Notes: generated by a model from the letters alone, not told the origin. A stretch of 21,268 nucleotides of DNA from Firmicutes bacterium UBA1739 (GCA_002315385.1 DCHZ01000020.1:1-21268), one strand, 5' to 3'; shown: positions 13,140 to 21,268, counted from the first letter of the stretch. Made by a program: numbers and translations.

Positions 13140-16100
13140 ATGGAAGAACTTATACTAAAATATATTGATGCCGATGAAATGGGGTTTCCGAAAGGTTCGG
13201 AGCCTTCAATCTATCTGAATAAAGCGGATTTTTCGGAGAGCAGGGGTATGCTGACTCTGATGATGACATCAAATTTTGTTGTGCCTCCATACATTTTAAA
13301 TGCCGTTAAATCATCGATAACAGATAAAATAACAGGAGTGGAGGAGGTGGTTTTTAATTTTCACTATGAAAAAATGGTGGAGCTTGAAAAAAAATCTCCG
13401 GCACCTCTGAAAATGAAGGATGGGAAAATCAGGATTAAAGATCTCAGACCGACGGACAGCCCGGTTACTATTGAAGGTCAGGTCATATTTAAGGATTTAA
13501 GAAAGCTTAAAAAAGACCGATCCATGCTGGTTCTTCAGATAACGGATTATACGGAAACTGTAGAAGTGAAGAAGTTTCTCGGTGCAAAACAGGCACTGAC
13601 CCTGCCTGATACAATACATGAAGGCTGTTATGTGGTGTGCAGCGGAAATCTTCAAATGGACAGCTTCGAAAACTGCAATGTATTTATGGCAAAAACTGTG
13701 TCATACAGCGGAGAGGCTGAGGATAAAAAAAGAGTGGACACCTCCCCCGAAAAGAGGATAGAGCTTCATGCCCATACTAAAATGAGCAAAATGGACGGTC
13801 TGGTGACAGCGAAGGAACTGGTGCAAAAGGCCGCCGAATGGGGACATGAAGCCATTGCGATAACAGATCACGGAATAGTTCAGTCGTTTCCGGAAGCTAT
13901 GAATGCCGGAAAGAAGAACGGCGTGAAAATAATTTACGGGATGGAAGGATATCTGGTTAATGATATAGTCCCCGAAGACAGAATAGATGTAGATGAGGAA
14001 TTCGTCGTTTTTGACCTTGAAACCACAGGGTTTTCTCCTGTAACAAACGAAATCATTGAAATCGGTGCGGTCAGAGTAAAGGACCGTAAAATACTGGATG
14101 AATTCCATTCATTTGTCAGACCGGATAAAGAAATCCCCGAAAATATAGTTCAGCTTACTGATATCACTAATGAAATGGTGGCTGAGGCGGATCCGATTTC
14201 CGATGTTCTTCCAAGGTTTCTGGAATATGTGGGACAGAATGCAATAATGGTGGCACATAATTCCTCATTTGATATGTCTTTTGTTAAAGTAAAAGCTGCG
14301 GAGCTGCAGATTGATTTTGACAGGAAAGATGTGGATACCCTGTATTTATCTAAAGTGCTGTTGCCGGAGCTGAAAAAACACAAACTGGATGCACTTGCAA
14401 AACATCTTATGATTCCTCAGGAGCACCATCACAGGGCTGATGACGATGCCAGAACCACGGCGAAAATTCTTCTTAAGCTGTTTGAAATGATGACGGATGC
14501 GGGGATAAGGAATGTAAATGAAGCTCCCTGCGTTAAAAACATAGGAATTGATTATAAATCAAGAAATACAAATCACATAATTCTGATTGCCAGAAACAAG
14601 ACAGGCTTAAAAAATTTATATAAACTGGTTTCAATGTCTCATTTGAAATACTATTACAGAAAACCAAGAATACCGAAGTCGGTTCTTTCACAATACAGAG
14701 AAGGAATAATCATAGGAGGAGCATGCCAGGACGGAGAAGTGTTCCAGAGTGTATTAAATGGAAAGAATTATAAAGAATGCCTGGAAATCGCAGGGTTTTA
14801 CGATTATCTGGAATTGCAGCCAAGATCGAACAATGAATTTCTTGTGAGGGAAGGACGGGTTGACGGCGAAGAGGGACTGATAAGAATCAATAAGACAATT
14901 GTGGATATGGCGAAGGACCTCGGCAAACCGGTGGTGGCCACCGGAGATGTCCATTATATGGAACCCGAAGACGGTATTTACAGAAGAATACTTATGAAAG
15001 GCCAGGGATTCAAAGATGCCGAATCCGAAGACGGGCTGTATTTCAGGACAACGGACGAAATGCTGGATGAATTTGCCTACTTAGGTGAAGAGACCGCATA
15101 TGATGTTGTAATCCGCAATCCGAAAACAATTGCGGACAGTGTTGAAGTTTTCAATCCGGTGCCTGCCGAGAAGTACCCGCCTAAAATCGAAAATTCAGAA
15201 GAAACCCTCAGACAGCTCTGCTATGATAAAGCTCATAGTATCTATGGAGATAAGCTGCCGGAAATAGTAGAAAAGCGTCTTGAAAAAGAATTGAATTCGA
15301 TTATTAACAACGGATATTCCGTGATGTACATTATTGCTCACAAGCTGGTGGCAAAATCAATGTCGGATGATTATGTTGTAGGCTCCAGAGGGTCGGTAGG
15401 CTCATCTTTTGCCGCAACCATGAGCGGGATAACAGAGGTTAATCCGCTTCCGCCGCATTATGTATGCCCGAATTGTAAGCATTCGGATTTCGATATTGAC
15501 ATTGACTGCGACTGCGGAGTAGACCTGCCCGATGCGGTATGTCCGGTTTGCGGAACACCATATAATAAAGATGGTTTTCACATCCCGTTTGAGGTGTTCC
15601 TGGGTTTCAAAGGTGATAAAGAGCCGGATATTGATTTGAATTTCGCGGGGGAGTATCAGCCTGTGGCCCATAAGTTTATTGAAGAATTATTCGGAAAAGA
15701 CCACGTTTTCAGAGCGGGGACTATTGGTACTGTGGCGGCAAAAACGGCCTACGGATATGTAATGAAATATTATGAAGAAGCAGGTAAAAGTGTCAGCAAA
15801 TGGGAAGTCGCACGACTGGCAAGGGGCTGCGAGGGAGTAAAGAGAACAACCGGCCAGCATCCCGGCGGAATAATAGTGGTTCCGAAGGAAAATGATATAC
15901 ATGAATTCTGTCCCGTCCAGCATCCGGCCGACGATAATTCAAACGACATCATTACAACTCATTTTGATTATCATTCAATAGACGCAAATCTTCTGAAGCT
16001 TGATATTCTCGGACACGACGGTCCGTCAATAATAAAAATGCTTAAAGATATTACAGGTGTTGACCCGTTGACCGTTCCGCTGAAAGACAGTAAGGTGGAT

Positions 16101-17045
16101 TTATTATTCAACTGTAACGAAAGCCTTGATATTAAAGATTCAAGATTCACTGTTGATAAAGGAACTTTGGGAATTCCGGAATTCGGAACGAAGTTTGTGC
16201 GTCAGATGCTGGAGGATACTAAGCCAAAAAGCTTTGCGGATCTGGTAAGAATAGCGGGATTGTCTCACGGCACGAATGTCTGGCTTAATAACGCACAGGA
16301 ATTCATTCTGAACGGAACTGCGGAACTGAAAAACGTAATATCTGTCAGAGATGATATTCTTAATTACCTCCAGAAGAAAGGGGTTGAATCCTCAAAAGCT
16401 TTCAAAATAATGGAAAGTGTCAGAAAAGGAAAGGGAGTAAACGACGAGGATGCACAGATAATGCTGGATAACGATGTGCCGGAGTGGTATCTTGAGTCCT
16501 GCAGGCGTATCCAGTATATGTTTCCCAAGGCTCATGCGGTGGCATATGTTATGCTTTCCTACAGAATTGCCTATTTTAAAGTATACTATCCCGCAGCATT
16601 TTACGCTACGTATTTTACCATGAAGGTAAGTGATTTCAATTCTGAGGTTATTCTGAAAGGAATAGATGCGATTCTCGAAAAAATGAAGGAAACGGAAGCA
16701 AAGGGTAAATCCGCTTCTCAGAAGGAGCAGTCGGAGCTTCCTGTTCTGGAGCTTGCTCTCGAAATGCTGTGCAGAGGATATGAGTTTCTGCCGGTGGATC
16801 TCCGGAAATCTCATTATGACAGATTTGATGTTGAAAACGGAAAGGTGCTGCTGCCTTTTGCGGCATTGGCCGGAGTAGGAGAGAATGCGGCGAAATCGCT
16901 GTATAATGAAGTTCAGAACGGGCCTTTCGGTACAATAGAAGAAATGAAAAAAAGAACAGGACTCAACAAAACTGCGATAGAATCACTGGAAAAAAGCGGT
17001 GTTCTGAAAGGAATTCCGAAAACAAATCAGATTTCTTTCTTCTGA
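13140..17045 (+). CDS. polC: DNA polymerase III alpha subunit, Gram-positive PolC type
   Basis: This is the replicative polymerase of low-GC Gram-positives with built-in 3'-5' proofreading, 1301 residues, somewhat shorter than B. subtilis PolC (about 1437). An N-terminal segment (1-90) is followed by an OB domain (about 95-195) and the PHP domain starting ELHAHT at 208. The inserted DnaQ-like exonuclease has FDLETTG with D292 and E294, then HNSSFDMSF and HHRADDDA. The palm has GSRGSVGSS at 748-756 and catalytic D830 and D832 in PDIDLNF. Between them lies a cysteine cluster (C776, C779, C790, C792, C801, C804) for zinc. The last residues, NQISFF, resemble a beta-clamp binding motif. ATG 13140 is preceded by AAGGA (13123-13127). 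The missing length is at the N-terminus, between the first domain and the OB fold. Confidence 0.97.
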   Translation: MEELILKYIDADEMGFPKGSEPSIYLNKADFSESRGMLTLMMTSNFVVPPYILNAVKSSITDKITGVEEVVFNFHYEKMVELEKKSPAPLKMKDGKIRIKDLRPTDSPVTIEGQVIFKDLRKLKKDRSMLVLQITDYTETVEVKKFLGAKQALTLPDTIHEGCYVVCSGNLQMDSFENCNVFMAKTVSYSGEAEDKKRVDTSPEKRIELHAHTKMSKMDGLVTAKELVQKAAEWGHEAIAITDHGIVQSFPEAMNAGKKNGVKIIYGMEGYLVNDIVPEDRIDVDEEFVVFDLETTGFSPVTNEIIEIGAVRVKDRKILDEFHSFVRPDKEIPENIVQLTDITNEMVAEADPISDVLPRFLEYVGQNAIMVAHNSSFDMSFVKVKAAELQIDFDRKDVDTLYLSKVLLPELKKHKLDALAKHLMIPQEHHHRADDDARTTAKILLKLFEMMTDAGIRNVNEAPCVKNIGIDYKSRNTNHIILIARNKTGLKNLYKLVSMSHLKYYYRKPRIPKSVLSQYREGIIIGGACQDGEVFQSVLNGKNYKECLEIAGFYDYLELQPRSNNEFLVREGRVDGEEGLIRINKTIVDMAKDLGKPVVATGDVHYMEPEDGIYRRILMKGQGFKDAESEDGLYFRTTDEMLDEFAYLGEETAYDVVIRNPKTIADSVEVFNPVPAEKYPPKIENSEETLRQLCYDKAHSIYGDKLPEIVEKRLEKELNSIINNGYSVMYIIAHKLVAKSMSDDYVVGSRGSVGSSFAATMSGITEVNPLPPHYVCPNCKHSDFDIDIDCDCGVDLPDAVCPVCGTPYNKDGFHIPFEVFLGFKGDKEPDIDLNFAGEYQPVAHKFIEELFGKDHVFRAGTIGTVAAKTAYGYVMKYYEEAGKSVSKWEVARLARGCEGVKRTTGQHPGGIIVVPKENDIHEFCPVQHPADDNSNDIITTHFDYHSIDANLLKLDILGHDGPSIIKMLKDITGVDPLTVPLKDSKVDLLFNCNESLDIKDSRFTVDKGTLGIPEFGTKFVRQMLEDTKPKSFADLVRIAGLSHGTNVWLNNAQEFILNGTAELKNVISVRDDILNYLQKKGVESSKAFKIMESVRKGKGVNDEDAQIMLDNDVPEWYLESCRRIQYMFPKAHAVAYVMLSYRIAYFKVYYPAAFYATYFTMKVSDFNSEVILKGIDAILEKMKETEAKGKSASQKEQSELPVLELALEMLCRGYEFLPVDLRKSHYDRFDVENGKVLLPFAALAGVGENAAKSLYNEVQNGPFGTIEEMKKRTGLNKTAIESLEKSGVLKGIPKTNQISFF

Positions 17046-17106
17046 CGCATATCAGGGTGACAGACACTGAATGAAAGTGATGAATTTTATTCGTACAAAA
17101 AAAGAA

Positions 17107-17135
17107 TTGAAATAATCAGTATTGTTCTATATAAT
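17107..17135 (+). promoter_or_regulatory. Near-consensus promoter of the GltD-like gene
   Basis: TTGAAA (17107-17112) and a perfect TATAAT (17130-17135) are spaced by 17 bases, about 50 nt before the start codon at 17185. No convincing terminator is seen between polC and this promoter. Confidence 0.75.
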
Positions 17136-17184
17136 CAAAACATAGTAAAGTGATATCTGATTACTGTAGTAGGAAGGAGTTATT

Positions 17185-18414
17185 ATGAGTATACTTGATG
17201 AAGGAATAAGATGTTTGAAGTGCAAGAAACCCAGATGCTCTCAGTTCTGTCCGGTTAGTACACCAATACCGGATGTGGTTAATAATTTTCTTGAAGGCAA
17301 TATTATGGAAGCAGGGCGCATTCTGTTTGAAAATAATCCGCTTTCGGCTATTACCAGTGTAGTATGTCCTCATGAAAATAACTGTTACGGTCATTGTGTA
17401 CTGGGAGCAAAAGGAGCACCGATTGAATTCTATAAAATAGAGCAGTACATTTCCCAGTTGTATTTAGATGCGGTTAAGCTTACTCCTCCGCCTTCAAACG
17501 GAATCAGAGTGGCTGTTATCGGAGCCGGGCCTGCGGGAATCTATGCAAGTATAAGACTGGCATTAAAGGGATATTATGTCACATTATTTGAATCAAAAGA
17601 AAAAATAGGCGGAGTTCTCAGATTCGGAATTCCTGATTTCAGACTTCCGAATACGATTGTAGATAAATATGCAAGAATTCTCAATGATCTGGGAGTTCAT
17701 TTTAAACCTAATACATTTGTCGGTGCCACCACAATGCTGACAGACTTGTTTGATGACGGATACAAGGCGGTGTTTGTTGCCGTAGGCACAGCTAAACCGA
17801 ACAGACTCGGTCTTCTCGGAGAAAATCTTGGACATGTATGTTACGCTGTTGATTTTCTCAGAAGTCCTTTGAGCTATAATCTCGGTAAAAATATAGTAGT
17901 AATCGGAGCGGGAAATGTTGCTGTCGATGCTGCAAGAATGGCTATCCGTTGTGCTCCGGGTTCAGATGTTATCATGATGAACAACCTGGACGAGGAGGAT
18001 ATGACCGGTACGAAACATGAGCTTGAGATGGCAAGAATAGACGGTGTTAAGTTTGTTCAGCTCAGATCAACACTTCGTATCAGAGAAAAAGACATTCTGG
18101 CTGTCAGAGTGGAAAAGACTGTTAACGAAGACGGAAGCAAATCATATGAAGAGGAAATGGGAAACCGAGAGTATATCCCAGCTGATAATGTAATCATTGC
18201 CGTTGGTCAGGGACCGCAGGGTGCTGTTCTTTCGGAGACTAAGGTAACCAGAACGGCAAGAGGTCTGGTAGATGTTGACGAAGAGGGTAACACTTCAATT
18301 CCGGGTGTTTTTGCCGCAGGCGATGTGGTTACGGGACCGAAGACAGTAGTGCAGGCTATTGCTTCCGCAAGAGAAATCTGTGATAGAATAGAAAAATACT
18401 GCGAGGAGAATTAA
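17185..18414 (+). CDS. GltD-like NAD(P)-dependent Fe-S flavoprotein oxidoreductase
   Basis: This 409-residue protein resembles the glutamate synthase small chain, NfnB and the N-terminal part of dihydropyrimidine dehydrogenase. Two cysteine groups (C10, C13, C18, C22 and C61, C67, C71) match the Fer4_20 domain that holds two [4Fe-4S] clusters. The FAD loop is VIGAGPAGIYAS with glycine 113. GVLRFGIPDFRLP follows, then the NAD(P) loop VIGAGNVAVDAARMA with glycine 241. The late FAD motif is GVFAAGDVVTGPKTVVQA with D380. ATG 17185 has AAGGAG five to six bases upstream. No large glutamate synthase subunit or nfnA partner is in the window, so the electron acceptor is unknown. It sits between polC and rimP with its own promoter. 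Annotation as gltD would be sequence-based only. Confidence 0.85.
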   Translation: MSILDEGIRCLKCKKPRCSQFCPVSTPIPDVVNNFLEGNIMEAGRILFENNPLSAITSVVCPHENNCYGHCVLGAKGAPIEFYKIEQYISQLYLDAVKLTPPPSNGIRVAVIGAGPAGIYASIRLALKGYYVTLFESKEKIGGVLRFGIPDFRLPNTIVDKYARILNDLGVHFKPNTFVGATTMLTDLFDDGYKAVFVAVGTAKPNRLGLLGENLGHVCYAVDFLRSPLSYNLGKNIVVIGAGNVAVDAARMAIRCAPGSDVIMMNNLDEEDMTGTKHELEMARIDGVKFVQLRSTLRIREKDILAVRVEKTVNEDGSKSYEEEMGNREYIPADNVIIAVGQGPQGAVLSETKVTRTARGLVDVDEEGNTSIPGVFAAGDVVTGPKTVVQAIASAREICDRIEKYCEEN

Positions 18415-18472
18415 TTCCGGGATTTTGCCTGTCGGATGAATGTTTTGCGCAGGTGATACAATATATTTATGA

Positions 18473-18501
18473 TTGACAGGGTCATATAAAAGTGATAAGA
18501 T
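18473..18501 (+). promoter_or_regulatory. Strong promoter of the rimP-nusA-infB operon
   Basis: A perfect TTGACA (18473-18478) and TAAGAT (18496-18501) are separated by 17 bases. The transcript would start near 18508 and carry a leader of about 68 nt, including the hairpin at 18524-18554, before rimP. Confidence 0.7.
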
Positions 18502-18523
18502 AAAGAAAATATTTGTTGTTGCA

Positions 18524-18554
18524 GGAGAGTGGGTTAAGCCCACTCTCTGTGTTT
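18524..18554 (+). terminator. Leader hairpin before rimP: terminator or attenuator
   Basis: GAGAGTGGG (18525-18533) and CCCACTCTC (18539-18547) form a perfect 9-bp stem with a TTAAG loop. TGTGTTTTAT follows. It ends transcripts from the GltD-like gene, but it also lies between the rimP promoter and the rimP start, so it must be read through or regulated for the nusA operon. NusA autoregulation by attenuation is a natural hypothesis. Confidence 0.62.
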
Positions 18555-18575
18555 TATATGAAAGGTGGTGAGAAT

Positions 18576-19043
18576 GTGGGGAAAATGAAAATAACAGAAA
18601 TTGTTGAAAAAGAGCTTGCCGGATTTTTCGTCGAAAATAACCTGGAGCTTTTTAATTGTGAGTATGTTAAGGAAGGAAAAGACTGGTATCTCAGAGTATA
18701 CATTGACAAGGCTGAAGGCAGTGTTTCCATTGAGGACTGTGAAAAAGTCAGTGTGTATCTGAGCAAGAGACTGGATGAGCTTGATCCTATCGAGAAAAAT
18801 TATTTCCTGGAGGTATCATCACCCGGACTGGACAGACCTTTAATAAAAGATTCCGATTTTGAGAAGTATAAGGGAGAGATGATAGACATTACTCTATATA
18901 AGGCTATCGATGGATTCAAACAATATAGCGGGATACTAAAAGGTCTTGAAAATGAAGAGATAGTTATAGCTGACGAGAAAGAAAACGAAATGAGAATTCC
19001 GAAAGAACTTACAGCTAAAGTATGTCTTGCCGTTATATTCTGA
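18576..19043 (+). CDS. rimP: Ribosome maturation factor RimP
   Basis: This 155-residue protein helps 30S subunit maturation and is classically encoded before nusA. Conserved features are the acidic N-terminal helix region (EIVEKELAGFFVENNLELFNCEYVKEG), WYLRVYIDKAEGSVSIEDCE and the motif YFLEVSSPGLDRPL. The C-terminal SH3-like strand region closes the protein. The start is GTG 18576, preceded by AAAGGTGG (18561-18568). An in-frame ATG at 18585 is too close to its possible ribosome site. A longer reading from a TTG at 18513 would run through the leader hairpin and is rejected. Confidence 0.93.
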   Translation: MGKMKITEIVEKELAGFFVENNLELFNCEYVKEGKDWYLRVYIDKAEGSVSIEDCEKVSVYLSKRLDELDPIEKNYFLEVSSPGLDRPLIKDSDFEKYKGEMIDITLYKAIDGFKQYSGILKGLENEEIVIADEKENEMRIPKELTAKVCLAVIF

Positions 19044-19089
19044 TAATAATATCATAATCTCTATAGTATCAAGGAGGATAATAAAAAAA

Positions 19090-20316
19090 GTGAACGGAGA
19101 ATTCATTTACGCAATAGATGAGCTTGCAAAAGAAAAGGATATTTCAAAAGATATAATTCTGGAAGCCATAGAATCAGCTCTGGCATCTGCGTACAAAAAG
19201 CATTACGGATCGGGAAATAATGTCAGAGTCGATATTAACAGACAGACCGGTGATATCAGCGTTTATATGAGAAGAACTGTTGTGGAAACTCTTTATGAAA
19301 TTACGAGTGACTCAACGGAAATTCATATAGAAGATGCAAAAGAAATTGATGAAAGATATGAAGCCGGAGATATCGTGGAAACGGTGGTTAAGCCGAAGGA
19401 TTTCGGACGTATCGCGGCCCAGACCGCAAAACAGGTAGTGGTTCAGAAAATTCGTGAAGCGGAAAGAGAGCTTGTTTACAACGATTATATTAATAAAGTA
19501 AGCGAAATAGCGGTGGGAACTATAAGAAGAGTATCTGATGATAAAGTGTATGTTAATCTCGGCAAGACCGAAGGAATTCTGACATATGCGGAGCAGGTTC
19601 CGGGTGAGAGTTATATGGAAAACGAACGTATCAAGGTTTATATCATGGACGTTAAAAACACTACTAAAGGCCCGCAGATTTATCTGTCAAGATCACATCC
19701 GGGATTTGTTAAAAGACTGTTTGAACGTGAAGTTCCGGAAATCTACGACGGACTGGTTGAGATAAAAAGTATAGCAAGAGAAGGCGGCTCCAGAACAAAA
19801 ATGGCGGTGTATGCCGAAAATCCCAATGTTGATGCTGTGGGAGCCTGTGTAGGAACCCGGGGAACAAGAGTTCAGGCTGTTGTAGATGAGATTTTCGGTG
19901 AGAAAATAGATATTATTCTCTGGAATGAGAATCCGGAAATCCTTATCAGCAGTGCACTGAGTCCGGCCAAGACAGAGAGTGTTATAATAAATGAAGAAGA
20001 AAAAATGGCGGTGGCTGTTGTTCCGGATCATCAGCTTTCGCTGGCAATAGGAAAAGAAGGTCAGAATGTAAGACTTGCCGCAAGACTTACCGGGTGGAAG
20101 ATTGATATCAAAAGCCACAGTAAATACGAGCTGGCAGTTGCGAACGGAGAGCCTCTGTTCCCTGAAAAAGAACCTGAATATGACGAAGAATATGATGACG
20201 AATACGATGAAGAGCAGGAATTCTTTAATGATTTCGGCGAAGACGGTACTGAGGGCATGATTGAAATGCCTGAGGAAAACAACTCACCGGAAAATGAACA
20301 GCAAGAGAGCAATTAA
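19090..20316 (+). CDS. nusA: Transcription termination/antitermination protein NusA
   Basis: This RNA polymerase-binding factor modulates pausing, intrinsic termination and antitermination. It has 408 residues from GTG 19090, chosen because AAGGAGG (19071-19077) lies 12 bases upstream; an earlier in-frame TTG at 19027 lies inside rimP and lacks such a site. The N-terminal polymerase-binding domain (IYAIDELAKEKDISKD...) is followed by S1 (from about 142, VGTIRRVSDDKVYVNLG). KH1 has GTRGTR near 255 and KH2 has GKEGQN near 321. The E. coli C-terminal acidic repeats are absent. Instead residues about 357-408 form a very acidic, probably disordered tail (EYDEEYDDEYDEEQEF). ylxR starts 13 nt after the stop. 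Confidence 0.96.
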   Translation: MNGEFIYAIDELAKEKDISKDIILEAIESALASAYKKHYGSGNNVRVDINRQTGDISVYMRRTVVETLYEITSDSTEIHIEDAKEIDERYEAGDIVETVVKPKDFGRIAAQTAKQVVVQKIREAERELVYNDYINKVSEIAVGTIRRVSDDKVYVNLGKTEGILTYAEQVPGESYMENERIKVYIMDVKNTTKGPQIYLSRSHPGFVKRLFEREVPEIYDGLVEIKSIAREGGSRTKMAVYAENPNVDAVGACVGTRGTRVQAVVDEIFGEKIDIILWNENPEILISSALSPAKTESVIINEEEKMAVAVVPDHQLSLAIGKEGQNVRLAARLTGWKIDIKSHSKYELAVANGEPLFPEKEPEYDEEYDDEYDEEQEFFNDFGEDGTEGMIEMPEENNSPENEQQESN

Positions 20317-20329
20317 CCGAGGTATTTAA

Positions 20330-20602
20330 ATGAAAACTAAAAAAATACCCATGAGAAGATGTATAGGATGCATGGAATCAAAACCCAAAAAGGAATTGGT
20401 CAGGATTGTTTCCGATGAACAACTCGAGATTATTATGGATGATACCGGAAAAGCACAGGGCAGGGGTGCATATCTTTGCCCGTCAAGAAACTGTTTTGAG
20501 CTGGCAAGAAAAAAGAGAAGCATTTCCAGAAACCTGGAAGTAAGCGTATCGGAAGAAAGATATAATGAAATCTCAGAGGAGTTTAAAAAGTATGAGCAGT
20601 AA
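20330..20602 (+). CDS. ylxR: YlxR family RNA-binding/nucleoid-associated protein
   Basis: This 90-residue basic protein of the DUF448 family is always found between nusA and infB. The hallmarks are PMRRCIGCMESKPKKELVRI at the N-terminus and GRGAYLCPSRNCFELARKK in the middle, with paired cysteines in C-x2-C and the later CPSRNC. Structure of a family member suggests RNA binding; transcriptional regulatory roles have been reported for YlxR proteins. GAGGT precedes ATG 20330. Its end overlaps ylxQ by 11 nt. Confidence 0.93.
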   Translation: MKTKKIPMRRCIGCMESKPKKELVRIVSDEQLEIIMDDTGKAQGRGAYLCPSRNCFELARKKRSISRNLEVSVSEERYNEISEEFKKYEQ

Positions 20603-20906
20603 GCTTCAGACGTATCTTGGTTTTGCTGCAAAATCACGAAGCCTTGTATCCGGGTACGATACGTGTTTAAATTTAATAAAAAGAAAAAAGATAAAACTCA
20701 TTTTGATAACCAAAGATGCCTCTGAGAATACCATAGACAGGTTTAAGGGGCTGACTGAAAATAACGGTGTTCCCATGTATGAAATCGACAGAAATGTTAT
20801 TGCGGGAAAGCTGCCGGACAGTCTGGAGGGAAGGAACATATTTGGAATTACCGATATAAATTTTGCAAAGGCGATGACAAAGGAGATCGAAAGTATGAGA
20901 AAGTAA
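20592..20906 (+). CDS. ylxQ: L7Ae-family RNA-binding protein YlxQ
   Basis: This 104-residue protein has the L7Ae/L30e kink-turn RNA-binding fold. The typical opening is LQTYLGFAAKSRSLVSGYDTCLNLI, with the later ILITKDASENTIDRF and a closing helix (GITDINFAKAMTKEIE). ATG 20592 is chosen because it gives the usual start just before the Q-T-Y-L-G-F-A motif and has AGAGGAG (20576-20581) upstream. An earlier in-frame ATG at 20565 adds nine residues encoded over ylxR. It overlaps ylxR by 11 nt, and infB follows after 15 nt. Confidence 0.92.
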   Translation: MSSKLQTYLGFAAKSRSLVSGYDTCLNLIKRKKIKLILITKDASENTIDRFKGLTENNGVPMYEIDRNVIAGKLPDSLEGRNIFGITDINFAKAMTKEIESMRK

Positions 20907-20921
20907 CGGGAGGTGTTGGAC

Positions 20922-21268
20922 TTGTCCAAGTATAAGGTATATGAATTGGCAAAGGAATTACAGGTAAACAGTAAAGATGTGCTTGAGGTGCTGAAAAATG
21001 CAAATCAGGAGCTGAAAAGTCATCTTAATGCTATGAATGATGAACAGGAGCGGATTGTAAGAAGCAAATTCGGAAGAGCTGCAAACGTTGAGAATAAAGT
21101 CGAGAATAAAACTGAAGAAAAAGTTTCTCAGACCGGGGAAGTTAAGAGAGAAATCAGAACCGAAAATAAAAACGGTCCGAATTCTCAGCAGGACGGACGA
21201 AAAAGCTATGACGGAAACAGACCTAAAAGTGATAAACCGAGAAGCGACAGACCCCAGAGAGACGGTCA
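20922..21268 (+). CDS. infB: Translation initiation factor IF-2, N-terminal part, cut by window end
   Basis: The frame is open from TTG 20922 to the last base, about 115 residues. GGGAGG (20908-20913) lies eight bases before this TTG; an in-frame GTG at 20913 overlaps that site and is less likely. The first 55 residues, SKYKVYELAKELQVNSKDVLEVLKNANQELKSHLNAM, are the IF2 N-terminal helical domain. After about residue 60 the sequence becomes low-complexity and charged, rich in N, K, E, then R, D, P, S (KSDKPRSDRPQRDG), the usual disordered linker before the GTPase domain. The GTPase part is outside the window. It follows ylxQ as expected for the nusA operon. Confidence 0.95.
   Translation, partial: MSKYKVYELAKELQVNSKDVLEVLKNANQELKSHLNAMNDEQERIVRSKFGRAANVENKVENKTEEKVSQTGEVKREIRTENKNGPNSQQDGRKSYDGNRPKSDKPRSDRPQRDG

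Noticed and set aside
15402..15671. Open frames of 60-140 codons on the minus strand across polC and other plus-strand genes
   Set aside because: They lie antisense to well-conserved coding sequence, lack ribosome sites and resemble no protein family; they are mirror frames of the real genes.
17046..17106. Terminator after polC
   Set aside because: Only a weak interrupted pairing (TCA..GTG with CAC..TGA) without a T-tract is present.
1..21268. CRISPR array, prophage, transposon, tRNA, rRNA or known riboswitch
   Set aside because: No spaced direct repeats, integrase or transposase frames, cloverleaf sequences or recognisable aptamers were seen on either strand.

Overview
The window looks like a chromosomal segment of an anaerobic, moderately AT-rich Firmicute of the class Clostridia. 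The evidence is the Gram-positive replicase PolC, the order frr-uppS-cdsA-dxr-rseP-ispG-polC-rimP-nusA-ylxR-ylxQ-infB, strong AGGAGG-type ribosome binding sites, frequent AGA arginine codons, a pyrophosphate-dependent phosphofructokinase and Gram-positive LexA boxes. The genus cannot be fixed from the sequence alone. I see no phage, transposon, CRISPR, tRNA or rRNA.

Region 1 (1-1363) holds a VTC-domain protein, cut by the left edge, overlapping a DUF4956 membrane protein: a two-gene polyphosphate-polymerase-like module closed by a hairpin. Region 2 (about 1500-4135) holds a small membrane LysM protein of YneA type behind a promoter loaded with LexA boxes, then pyrophosphate-dependent phosphofructokinase and a sirtuin as a pair. 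A perfect 14-nt inverted repeat pairs the phosphofructokinase ribosome binding site with a stretch just upstream of its promoter. Region 3 (4137-5554) has a fumarylacetoacetate hydrolase-family gene on the minus strand, convergent with the sirtuin across a duplicated hairpin region and divergent from an orphan type IV prepilin peptidase.

Region 4 (5595-17045) is a long plus-strand block. It starts with an aspartate carbamoyltransferase carrying a C-terminal PyrI-like zinc module. UMP kinase, ribosome recycling factor and a 62-residue PASTA-like protein follow. Then come undecaprenyl-PP synthase, CDP-diglyceride synthase, DXP reductoisomerase, a site-2 protease, IspG and a PolC with a shortened N-terminus. 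The block joins pyrimidine supply, ribosome recycling, isoprenoid and lipid precursor synthesis, membrane proteolysis and replication.

Region 5 (17046-21268) starts with a stand-alone GltD-like iron-sulfur flavoprotein under its own near-consensus promoter. A second strong promoter and a leader hairpin follow, then the rimP-nusA-ylxR-ylxQ-infB translation/transcription cluster, with infB cut by the right edge. No gap between genes exceeds 300 bases. The largest, 1364-1601, holds a terminator-like hairpin, an A-tract, a promoter and the LexA boxes.

The observations most worth following are the SOS-type control of the YneA-like gene, the ribosome-site-sequestering inverted repeat in front of phosphofructokinase, the zinc-tailed aspartate carbamoyltransferase and the PASTA-like small protein.
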